Positions 1 through 6,062 of a stretch of 6,062 nucleotides of DNA are shown piece by piece. The stretch covers positions 1 to 6,062 of the forward strand of contig JAAZNJ010000002.1 in the NCBI GenBank assembly GCA_012798335.1, written 5' to 3'. Both the position numbers and the translations under genes were made by a program. Source of the DNA: Candidatus Woesearchaeota archaeon (GTDB taxonomy: Archaea > Nanobdellota > Nanobdellia > Pacearchaeales > GW2011-AR1). Under the pieces are notes generated by a model, which was not told the origin of the DNA, made no database searches, and saw only the letters and a program-made list of their open reading frames with translations. Position 1 is the first letter of the stretch; each line of letters opens with the position of its first letter.

Positions 1-93
1 ATATAACGCTTTTTTTGCAATATTTTTTGCTCCTTGTATCTTTATTGATTTTATATCTTTGACAATTTTATCAAACACCCTTTTTTTATTCAT
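1..93 (-). CDS. IF-2B / ribose-1,5-bisphosphate isomerase family protein, N-terminal fragment cut by window edge
   Basis: An open frame on the minus strand starts with ATG at 93-91 and runs 31 codons without a stop to base 1, so only the N-terminus is present. The residues around 14-29 (IKSIKIQGAKNIAKKA) match the opening helix-turn signature of the eIF2B alpha-like family, which in archaea includes ribose-1,5-bisphosphate isomerase of the AMP/nucleoside salvage route that feeds type III Rubisco, and eIF2B-like proteins. The QGA-x-NIA form resembles that branch more than methylthioribose-1-phosphate isomerase, which tends to have RGAPAIG. It is divergent from the SpoIIM-like gene, with 50 bases between the starts. 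No Shine-Dalgarno precedes the ATG, and an AT-rich box centred at 119 lies 26 bases upstream, fitting a leaderless transcript. The family call rests on about 16 residues, so the exact enzyme is uncertain. Confidence 0.72.
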   Translation of the reverse strand, partial: MNKKRVFDKIVKDIKSIKIQGAKNIAKKALY

Positions 94-143
94 CTATAAA
101 AGAAGAAGTCAAGATTTAAAAAATCTCTTTTTCTTTATAAACT
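94..143. promoter_or_regulatory. Compact divergent promoter region with a shared symmetric TATA-like box
   Basis: The 50 bases between two divergent ATG codons contain GATTT-AAA-AAATC at 113-125, a 5-base inverted repeat around a 3-base centre at 118-120. Its centre is 25 bases before the plus-strand start (144) and 26 before the minus-strand start (93), the spacing expected for a TATA box of a leaderless archaeal transcript in either direction. Purine-rich BRE-like stretches flank it: AAGTCAAG at 106-113 reading plus, and AAGAAAAAGA (126-135) reading minus. Alternative TATA-like elements exist at 94-101 (CTATAAAA, plus) and 134-141 (TTTATAAA, minus). Those would give separate, longer-leader promoters, but neither predicted leader carries a Shine-Dalgarno sequence. 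Transcription from this box is inferred from position and base composition only. Confidence 0.5.
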
Positions 144-1004
144 ATGTTAGAGAGGTTGATAAGTTCAAAAACTGCTGAGAAAAAACCGGCATTAATGATA
201 TTCATTGGATTACTTTATGGTTCATTATCAATGATTTTAGTACATTTGTTTTTTAAAGGAGATAAAATATTGTCTAATTTTTCAGGATTATTAGTTGTTT
301 TATTTTGTGTTATCTTTTCCTTACCTTATATTTATTTTGCAATAAAAAGAGAAGAAAAAGAAGATGAAGAAGTTTATGGAATCTATAGTGTTTGGAAAGT
401 TCACAAAGACGCTATTTTTGCTTTCATGTTCTTATTTTTGGGTTTTGTTATCTCTTTTTCTTTATGGAACATGATTTTAAAAGATCCAAATTTGTTAAAT
501 GCACAGATACAGACATATTGTAATATTAATAATCCTGGAGATATTGAAGGATGCGTTTCAAAATATAGTTTAACAGGCAATATCATTTCAGGAAGTAGTT
601 TAGATCAACAATCAAGACTTATGTTAATCATAGGAAATAATTTTGGTGTTATGATTTTTACATTGATATTCTCTTTAATTTTTGGAGCAGGAGCAATATT
701 CATTTTAGCTTGGAATGCAAGTGTTATTGCAGCAGCAATAAGTATCTTTACAAATCATAATGTCTCAGGAATTCCTTTAGGTTTAGGGAGGTATATGATT
801 CATGGTTTCCCTGAAATAGCAGCTTATTTCATTGCAGCATTAGCAGGGGGAATTTTAGGTATAGGATTAGTAAGAAATGGGCTTACAAACAGGAGATTTA
901 TGAAAGTATTTATGAATGTTTTATTTTTAATATTAATCGCAATGATTATCCTTCTAATCGCAGGTGTAATGGAGGTTTATTTAACCCCTATTCTGTTTAA
1001 ATAA
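144..1004 (+). CDS. SpoIIM/DUF95-family integral membrane protein (stage II sporulation protein M-like)
   Basis: This 286-residue protein has about six hydrophobic segments (roughly 17-36, 45-67, 88-110, 164-201 as one long or two short helices, 221-243, 253-275). The SpoIIM family pattern is visible: the NN-x-G start of the fourth segment (165-168), the W-N-A-S stretch (190-193) where relatives usually have N-G, the H-G-F-P-E-I-A motif (220-226) matching the family's HG-x-x-E-x-x-A, and a closing M-E-V-Y-L-T-P (276-282). An acidic and basic cytoplasmic linker (KREEKEDEE, 68-76) separates helices two and three. The polar 111-163 loop, predicted outside, holds two cysteines (126, 137). In Bacillus SpoIIM acts in engulfment; archaeal members are widespread and not sporulation proteins, and their function is unknown. 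The start at 144 agrees with the TATA-like box 25 bases upstream. It ends 60 bases before the next gene, which has its own candidate promoter. Confidence 0.85.
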   Translation: MLERLISSKTAEKKPALMIFIGLLYGSLSMILVHLFFKGDKILSNFSGLLVVLFCVIFSLPYIYFAIKREEKEDEEVYGIYSVWKVHKDAIFAFMFLFLGFVISFSLWNMILKDPNLLNAQIQTYCNINNPGDIEGCVSKYSLTGNIISGSSLDQQSRLMLIIGNNFGVMIFTLIFSLIFGAGAIFILAWNASVIAAAISIFTNHNVSGIPLGLGRYMIHGFPEIAAYFIAALAGGILGIGLVRNGLTNRRFMKVFMNVLFLILIAMIILLIAGVMEVYLTPILFK

Positions 1005-1027
1005 ACATAGATAGATGTATTATAAAT

Positions 1028-1044
1028 AAGTCAAGTTTTTAAAT
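1028..1044 (+). promoter_or_regulatory. Candidate BRE/TATA promoter of the GlcNAc-1-P transferase gene
   Basis: AAGTCAAG (1028-1035) is followed directly by TTTTTAAAT (1036-1044), centred about 25 bases before the ATG at 1065. The same eight-base AAGTCAAG lies just upstream of the TATA-like box of the preceding gene (106-113). A second AT-only element (TTTTTATAAAAA, 1050-1061) abuts the start and may be the melting/initiator region. No Shine-Dalgarno is visible, so a leaderless transcript is likely. The call is positional and not proven. Confidence 0.5.
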
Positions 1045-1064
1045 AAAGAATTTTTATAAAAAGA

Positions 1065-2066
1065 ATGGATCAATTATTATTTATTCCGTTAGTTGTTTCT
1101 TTTTTAATAACTATTTTCTCTACTTATTATTGGATAAAAAAAGCAGAAAGGTTTAATTTAACTGGAAGAGATATGCATAAAAAAAGCGAAGAGAAAGTTG
1201 CTGAATCAGGAGGAATAAATGTTGTTTTAGGATTTACAATGGGTGTTTTAATCTATATTGCAATTCAAACTTTTTATATAAATGCTTTAACTAATTTAAA
1301 TGAAATTTTAGTTTCTTTAATAACAATTTTAGCAATTTCTTTTATGGGTTTTATCGACGATATTTTTGGTTGGAAAATAGGATTAAGTAAAAGAATGAGA
1401 ATGCTTTTTATTTTAATTTCAGCAATACCATTAAGTGTAATTAATGCTGGTGATTCTACAATGATTGGGATAAACTTTGGAATATTTTATCCTTTATTGA
1501 TTGTTCCTTTAGCTGTTTTATGTTGTTCTGTTGCATTTAATACAATAGCAGGATATAATGGTTTAGAAACAAGGCAAGCAATTATTTTGTTAAGTGCATT
1601 ACTTTTAGTAAATTATTCAATAGGAGAAAGATGGTTGAGTTTTATAATATTAATAATGATTTCTTCATTGGTTGCATTTTATATTTTTAATAAAAATCCT
1701 GCTAAGGTTTTTCCAGGAAATGTATTAACTTATGCTTTAGGAGCATTCATAGCTATAATAGCAATATTAGGGAATATTGAGAAAATTGCTGTTTTCTTTT
1801 TTATTCCTTACATAATAGAAGTAATCTTAAAATTAAAAGGAAAATTAGAAAAGGAGAGTTATGCCAGATTAAACGAAGATGGAAGTTTAGAAATGCCTTA
1901 TGAAAAAGTTTATGGTTTAGAACATTTATCTATTTTAATATTAAAAAAGATAAAACCGAATAAAAAGGTCTATGAGGAGGATGTTGTTTTATTAATAAAT
2001 ATCTTCCAAATAATAATCATAATCTTAGGGTTTCTTATATTTAAAATTCCTTTAAAGTTTAGTTAA
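1065..2066 (+). CDS. Archaeal ALG7/DPAGT1-like GlcNAc-1-phosphate transferase (glycosyltransferase family 4), FPGN variant
   Basis: Predicted to transfer a HexNAc-1-phosphate, usually GlcNAc-1-P, from its UDP form to a polyprenyl (dolichyl) phosphate, the first step of lipid-linked glycan assembly, on the cytoplasmic face. The protein has 333 residues and about ten membrane segments (near 3-23, 49-70, 79-99, 111-128, 134-155, 170-184, 188-208, 220-237, 239-256, 306-328), as in DPAGT1. Family motifs occur in order: GRDMHKK (34-40) and ESGG (47-50); GFIDD (95-99) with the paired Asp98/Asp99; N-T-I-A-G-Y-N-G-L-E (159-168) with the Mg-binding Asn159; and KVFPGN (214-219). The last normally reads F-x-GD, where the Asp binds Mg (Asp252 in human DPAGT1); here it is Asn219. 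The loop around 258-290 is the short archaeal form. The start fits the promoter 25 bases upstream. Role in the AglH-type step is inferred from family and from the neighbouring AglB-like and WecB-like genes; substrate is not determined. Confidence 0.88.
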   Translation: MDQLLFIPLVVSFLITIFSTYYWIKKAERFNLTGRDMHKKSEEKVAESGGINVVLGFTMGVLIYIAIQTFYINALTNLNEILVSLITILAISFMGFIDDIFGWKIGLSKRMRMLFILISAIPLSVINAGDSTMIGINFGIFYPLLIVPLAVLCCSVAFNTIAGYNGLETRQAIILLSALLLVNYSIGERWLSFIILIMISSLVAFYIFNKNPAKVFPGNVLTYALGAFIAIIAILGNIEKIAVFFFIPYIIEVILKLKGKLEKESYARLNEDGSLEMPYEKVYGLEHLSILILKKIKPNKKVYEEDVVLLINIFQIIIIILGFLIFKIPLKFS

Positions 2067-2124
2067 GATTAAGTAGAAGTGATAACAAAATAATAATTAT
2101 TAAATTTGAATAAAAGAAGATTAT

Positions 2125-2139
2125 GAAAGGTTTTTAAAA
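2125..2139 (+). promoter_or_regulatory. Candidate BRE/TATA promoter of the AglB-like gene
   Basis: GAAAGG (2125-2130), a plausible purine-rich BRE, is followed by TTTTTAAAA (2131-2139), centred about 27 bases before the ATG at 2162. This matches the placement and the TTTTTAAA core seen before the upstream gene. The remaining intergenic bases (2067-2124) are AT-rich with no gene or clear terminator. If active, this promoter would drive the oligosaccharyltransferase and the epimerase behind it. Confidence 0.45.
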
Positions 2140-2161
2140 GAAAAATCCCAAGATTATTATA

Positions 2162-4921
2162 ATGACAGAAGAATCTTTTAAAGAAAAAAAAGAGAAGTTT
2201 TTAAAAAATTTTGAATTTGTAAAAAACAAGAAGTTTCAATTAGCAATAACAATAATTTTATTTTTGGTTATTCTTTATACTTCTTTTAATTTAAGATTAG
2301 CAAATTTAGATTCTTTGAAAGATGTAACAACAGGAAAGTATATTCCTTCTGATCCTGATGCTTGTTATGAATTAAGGGTTGCCCAAACATTGCTAGATAG
2401 AGGGAATCTAAATGGAATTGATGAGATGAGAAATCCTGGATTAAATCTCGGATTTACACAAGAATTATTACCTAAGGTTTTAGTTTTAAGTTATAAAATA
2501 TTAAACCCAATAAATCCTTCAAAATTTACATTGGATTATATTGATGTAATGTATCCAAACATTGCTTTTGCTTTTTCTATGATCATCTTCTTTTTTTTAG
2601 TTTTTTATTTGACTAAATCTAAGTTTGCTGCAATTATGTCTAGTGTAATTTTGGCTTATTCCCCCTCTTATTTAAGCAGATTAATGACAGGTGTATCTAG
2701 TCATGAAGCTTTAGGAATGCCATTTTTCTTTTTAGCGATTTTAATTTTTGTTTATTCTTTGAATAATTTTTATAAAAATAAAAAAATGTTATTAACTTGC
2801 GGAATTTTAACAGGAATCTCTACAGCATTATCTGTTTTATCTTGGTCAGGGGCTTCTAACTTTTTCATTATGATGATTCCTTTTGCATTGCTTATTTATT
2901 ATTTTTTTAGTGCTAAAGAAGAAAACAAAGAAAAAGAGATAAAACATAAAAAAGATTTTATCTTATTTAATTTATTATGGATTTTTGTTTCTATAATTAT
3001 AATGCCATTATTTTCAAATTCTTTTAATACGATGTATGGAAAGTTTACAACAAATTATGGTATTGTTATTCCCTTCTTTATTTTATTTATAATTTCTGAT
3101 TTATTTTTAGAAAAATTTAAAGAAAAAATAAAAATTTTAGATTTGAAAAAAGAAAATAAAAGAATTTTTTGTTCTTTAATTTTGACATTTATCCTTGGGA
3201 TAATCTTTTTATTTTTAGTGAATAGAAATCCTTTTGATTTGATTTATGGGGTATATCATCAGATGCTTTACCCTATGGGTCAGGGAAGAATAGGATTAAC
3301 TGTTGCTTATTATAGTCAGCCTTATTTAATTGATATAATAAAACAGTATGGGAATCTAATTTTTTGGAGCTTTTTCTTAGGGTTAATTCTTTTAGGATTT
3401 GAGATAAGTAAAGGTGTTCATTTAAAAAAAGATAAATTAATTTTTAATTTGATTTGGATAGCATCTTTGTTTGGATTAACTTTTACAAGATATTCTTCTT
3501 CATCTTTATTTAATGGGACAAATTTTTTAAGCCAAGTATTATACTTTCTTTCTTTTATAGCATTAATTGGGATTTTCTTGTTTTTTTATCTTAATAAAAA
3601 AATGAGCATAAAAAGTGAAGAGATTATTTTATTGTCTTTAACAATCGTTATGCTCTTATCTTTGAGGTCAGCAGTAAGGGTTTTATTTTTGATTTATACT
3701 TTTGTCTCTTTGATGATTGGTTATGCATTGATTAATCTAGAAAGATTAAGAAAAAAAACAAAAGAAGAGATTTCTAAAACTTTTTTATTCTTTTTATTTT
3801 GGGGTTTATTAATTTCTTTGATTATTTTTATTTATGGAAACCCTTTAACAAATTCTCCTGGGACTTATCAAATTTCTTCTTATTCTGCTAAATATACAGG
3901 ACCAATTGCAGATAGTTCTTGGCAAAATGCAATGGCTTGGGTAAGAAATAACACTGATGCAAATGACATTTTTATACATTGGTGGGATTATGGTTATCAG
4001 ATACAGTTATTGGCAAATAGAACAACGGTTTTAGATGGAGGAAATGCAAATAGTTTTTGGGATCATTTAATGGGAAGATATGGATTAACTGAAACAAACC
4101 CTAATGCTTCTTTTAGTTTTATGAAAACGCATAATGTTTCTTATTTATTAATCGATCCAACTGATTTAGGTAAATATCCTGCTTATTCTAAAATAGGAAG
4201 TGATGATAATTGGGACAGGTTTGCTTATATTTCAAGTTTTTTTCTTGATGAATCACAAACACAGGAAAAGGCAAATTCAATAATAAGAGTTTATACTGGG
4301 ACAAATGGTATTGATCAAGATTTAAAAATAAGTCAAAATGGTTCTGAATTATTAATTCCTGGTCCTGAATATAATAATATAGGAAATCCTAATTACAAAG
4401 CTTATGTTATTGGTATATTAGAAGAAATGGTAAAAAACGGAAATAAAACTTCATTTTTACAGCCTAACGCAATTATCTATTACAATAATAGACAGATTAA
4501 AGTTCCTATAAGATATCTTTATGTCAATGGAGAAATATTTGATTATAAAGAGGGTATTAATGCAACATTCTTTATTTATCCTTCAATTTCTTCAAGTTCT
4601 CTTAATTTAATTGGTTCAGGCTTATACCTCTCTCCAAAAGTTTCAAAGAGTTTATTTGCAAGACTCTATTTAATGAATGATCCTTTTAATGAATATCCCA
4701 CAATAAAATTAAAAGTTAGTGAAGATTCTCAAATAGTTAGTTTGATTAAAGAAATGGGGAATAAAAATATAGGGGACTTTGTAAGTTATAATGGAAATTT
4801 TGAGGGGCCTGTAAAAATTTGGGAAGTTAATTATCCTGAGTATATAAAAGAAAATCAAGAATTTATGAATCCTGAAGGAAAATATGCTGAATTTGATAAT
4901 CTTAATTTTACAAAATATTGA
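2162..4921 (+). CDS. AglB/STT3-family oligosaccharyltransferase-like protein with altered metal-site motifs
   Basis: This 919-residue protein has the STT3/AglB layout: a cytoplasmic basic N-terminus, about 13-15 membrane segments (28 to 558), then a soluble extracytoplasmic domain (560-919). Family members transfer a lipid-linked glycan to Asn in N-x-S/T. The WWDYG motif that recognises the sequon Ser/Thr is intact (607-611), and a DxxK element (668-671) followed by Ile678 resembles the archaeal DK motif. The first acidic motif is kept: SDPDACYELR (63-72) offers Asp64/Asp66. The second DXD motif reads R173-LMTGVS-S180-H-E182, so the Asp equivalent to Asp154 of Campylobacter lari PglB is Ser. 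The TVAE/SVSE motif reads T380-V-A-Y383 before QPY, so its Glu is Tyr. Length is normal and the frame intact, so it does not look like a decayed gene. It could be an active variant, an enzyme with an unusual metal site, or an inactive paralogue that binds glycan or acceptor. Confidence 0.88.
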   Translation: MTEESFKEKKEKFLKNFEFVKNKKFQLAITIILFLVILYTSFNLRLANLDSLKDVTTGKYIPSDPDACYELRVAQTLLDRGNLNGIDEMRNPGLNLGFTQELLPKVLVLSYKILNPINPSKFTLDYIDVMYPNIAFAFSMIIFFFLVFYLTKSKFAAIMSSVILAYSPSYLSRLMTGVSSHEALGMPFFFLAILIFVYSLNNFYKNKKMLLTCGILTGISTALSVLSWSGASNFFIMMIPFALLIYYFFSAKEENKEKEIKHKKDFILFNLLWIFVSIIIMPLFSNSFNTMYGKFTTNYGIVIPFFILFIISDLFLEKFKEKIKILDLKKENKRIFCSLILTFILGIIFLFLVNRNPFDLIYGVYHQMLYPMGQGRIGLTVAYYSQPYLIDIIKQYGNLIFWSFFLGLILLGFEISKGVHLKKDKLIFNLIWIASLFGLTFTRYSSSSLFNGTNFLSQVLYFLSFIALIGIFLFFYLNKKMSIKSEEIILLSLTIVMLLSLRSAVRVLFLIYTFVSLMIGYALINLERLRKKTKEEISKTFLFFLFWGLLISLIIFIYGNPLTNSPGTYQISSYSAKYTGPIADSSWQNAMAWVRNNTDANDIFIHWWDYGYQIQLLANRTTVLDGGNANSFWDHLMGRYGLTETNPNASFSFMKTHNVSYLLIDPTDLGKYPAYSKIGSDDNWDRFAYISSFFLDESQTQEKANSIIRVYTGTNGIDQDLKISQNGSELLIPGPEYNNIGNPNYKAYVIGILEEMVKNGNKTSFLQPNAIIYYNNRQIKVPIRYLYVNGEIFDYKEGINATFFIYPSISSSSLNLIGSGLYLSPKVSKSLFARLYLMNDPFNEYPTIKLKVSEDSQIVSLIKEMGNKNIGDFVSYNGNFEGPVKIWEVNYPEYIKENQEFMNPEGKYAEFDNLNFTKY

Positions 4922-4934
4922 TATAATTTAAAAA

Positions 4935-6059
4935 ATGCAAAAGAATTTTAATGAGATAAAAATTGCTATAATCCTTGGAACAAGAGCAGAATTAATAAAA
5001 TTTTTTCCTTTAATGTTAGAATTAGAAAAAAACAAAATTTCGTATTATTTTATTCATACTGGCCAACACAATTTGAAAGATTTATGTAATAGGTTAGGAG
5101 TTAAAGAACCGGATATAGTTTTAACAGAAGAACCAAAAAAGAGTTCAAAATTTAATACAAAACAGATTAAAGCTGTATTTTGGAATCTTAGATTAATATT
5201 CAAAATAAAAAAAGAACTAAAAAAATTTCCAAATCTTAAATATGTCATTTATCATGGAGATACTATGACAACAGCAACTGCTTCAATTGCAAGCTCAAAA
5301 TTTTTTAATTTTTTTAAAAAATATAAAAATGTTCATTTAGAGGCAGGGTTAAGAAGTTTTAATTTATTTGAACCTTTTCCAGAAGAGATATCCAGGAGAA
5401 TTGCGGATAAATTCTCTAATATTTTACTTGTTCCTTCTAAATTTTCCAAAGAAAATGTTAAAAAATATAAGAAAAAAGAAGTAGTAATAATAGGAAATAC
5501 AATAATTGATTCTGTAAAAATTTCTTTAGATCTTGCTAAAAAAGAAAAAATAAAATCTTTGTCTAATAAAAGATTTGTCTTAATAACTCTCCATAGACAT
5601 GAAAATCTAAAGAATAAAGAGAGATTAACAAAGATTGTTAAAATAATTAAAGAAATAAATATCCCTTGTTTTTTCTCGGTATATGATAATACTTTAAAAA
5701 AATTAAAAGATTTTAATCTTTTAAATAAGTTAAAAGAGAATAAAAATATTCACTTAATAAAGCCTTTAGATTATATTTCATTTATCTATCAAATGAGCAA
5801 ATGTTCATTAATTATCTGCGATGGTGGAAGCATGCAAGAAGAAAGTTTAATTTTAAAAAAACCATGTATAATCTTAAGAAATAATACAGAAAGACAAGAA
5901 GGCCTTCAAACAAACTTTCAATATCTATCTAAATTAAGTATTGAAAAGACAAAACAAAAAATTAAAGAATATCTTAATCCAAGTTTTAAGATAAAACCAT
6001 TTAAAAATCCTTATGGAAAAGAGGGGGTAAGTAAAAAGATATTAAAAATTTTAAGATGA
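4935..6059 (+). CDS. wecB: WecB-like UDP-N-acetylglucosamine 2-epimerase (GTRAE/DGGS variant)
   Basis: Predicted cytoplasmic, non-hydrolysing interconversion of UDP-GlcNAc and UDP-ManNAc, supplying a precursor for surface glycans. The 374-residue length is normal for WecB (about 376 in E. coli). Matches to E. coli residues can be read across the protein: GTRAELIK (15-22) with Arg17 and Lys22 for Arg10 and Lys15; HTGQH (41-45); HGDT (107-110) with Asp109 for Asp95; HLEAGLR (134-140) with Glu136 for Glu117; PFPEE (147-151) with Glu150 for Glu131; Arg154; GNTIID (187-192); LHRHEN (219-224) with His220 for His213; NTERQEG (317-323); NPYGKEG (358-364). The phosphate-binding loop reads DGGSMQEE (296-303) instead of DSGGIQEE. 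No membrane segment is seen and Lys is abundant. It begins 13 bases after the AglB-like stop, with no Shine-Dalgarno, so it is probably co-transcribed. The substrate is inferred; other UDP-HexNAc sugars are possible. Confidence 0.88.
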   Translation: MQKNFNEIKIAIILGTRAELIKFFPLMLELEKNKISYYFIHTGQHNLKDLCNRLGVKEPDIVLTEEPKKSSKFNTKQIKAVFWNLRLIFKIKKELKKFPNLKYVIYHGDTMTTATASIASSKFFNFFKKYKNVHLEAGLRSFNLFEPFPEEISRRIADKFSNILLVPSKFSKENVKKYKKKEVVIIGNTIIDSVKISLDLAKKEKIKSLSNKRFVLITLHRHENLKNKERLTKIVKIIKEINIPCFFSVYDNTLKKLKDFNLLNKLKENKNIHLIKPLDYISFIYQMSKCSLIICDGGSMQEESLILKKPCIILRNNTERQEGLQTNFQYLSKLSIEKTKQKIKEYLNPSFKIKPFKNPYGKEGVSKKILKILR

Positions 6060-6062
6060 AAA
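6056..6062 (+). CDS. Possible start of a downstream gene overlapping the epimerase stop (ATGA), truncated
   Basis: The epimerase stop TGA (6057-6059) is embedded in ATGA, giving a 4-base start/stop overlap typical of translationally coupled operon genes. Only two full codons (ATG AAA) are in the window, so neither the reading frame nor any product can be confirmed. If real, it would extend the glycosylation operon. Confidence 0.25.

Noticed and set aside
401..586. Minus-strand open frame of 61 codons inside the SpoIIM-like gene
   Set aside because: It is wholly antisense to a well-supported membrane-protein gene, shows no recognisable motif and is best explained as a shadow frame.
1005..1064. 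Possible terminator or hairpin between the SpoIIM-like and transferase genes
   Set aside because: Only a 4-base ACAT/ATGT pairing is present and T-runs here are part of the promoter-like element, so no terminator can be supported.
2091..2102. Perfect 12-base palindrome TAATAATTATTA upstream of the AglB-like gene
   Set aside because: It consists only of A and T in a very AT-rich spacer, so it is likely by chance; no second copy or other operator evidence was seen.
2162..4921. Possibility that the AglB-like gene is a pseudogene because of altered catalytic motifs
   Set aside because: The frame is uninterrupted over 919 codons, length and domain layout are normal, and WWDYG is intact; altered function is more likely than decay.
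5054..5248. Minus-strand open frame of 64 codons inside the epimerase gene
   Set aside because: It is antisense to a conserved enzyme core (HTGQH to HGDT region) and has no recognisable motif or promoter.

Overview
The window looks like a very AT-rich archaeal chromosome fragment, most plausibly from a DPANN-type lineage such as Pacearchaeota or Woesearchaeota; that placement is inference. The evidence for Archaea is threefold. The enzymes are of archaeal type: an AglB/STT3 single-subunit oligosaccharyltransferase, an ALG7/DPAGT1-like polyprenyl-phosphate GlcNAc-1-P transferase and an eIF2B-like protein. TATA-like boxes lie 25-27 bases before start codons. No start codon has a convincing Shine-Dalgarno sequence, which suggests leaderless transcripts. 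TAA and TGA both serve as stops, so the standard code fits.

Layout: bases 1-93 (minus strand) hold the first 31 codons of a divergent gene of the IF-2B/ribose-1,5-bisphosphate isomerase family, cut by the window edge. A compact 50-base divergent promoter follows. On the plus strand come a six-helix SpoIIM/DUF95 membrane protein (144-1004), a GlcNAc-1-P transferase homologue (1065-2066), an AglB-like oligosaccharyltransferase (2162-4921) and a WecB-like UDP-GlcNAc 2-epimerase (4935-6059). The first three plus-strand genes each have their own candidate promoter. The epimerase starts 13 bases after the oligosaccharyltransferase stop and is probably co-transcribed with it. Its stop overlaps a possible next start (ATGA at 6056-6059).

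Together the last three genes outline protein glycosylation: production of a UDP-ManNAc-type precursor (epimerase), charging of a dolichol-phosphate carrier with the first sugar phosphate (transferase), and transfer of the finished glycan to Asn outside the membrane (AglB). The extender glycosyltransferases are not in the window. The SpoIIM-like protein has no assigned role here.

The main oddity is that two of these enzymes carry substitutions at positions where characterised relatives bind the catalytic metal. The AglB-like protein has Ser180 in place of the first Asp of the second DXD motif and Tyr383 in place of the Glu of the TVAE/SVSE motif, yet keeps an intact WWDYG acceptor motif. The GlcNAc-1-P transferase has FPGN instead of F-x-GD. 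These may mark a diverged or specialised glycosylation branch rather than the standard one. No mobile elements, RNA genes or CRISPR arrays were seen, and no gene-free stretch exceeds 100 bases.
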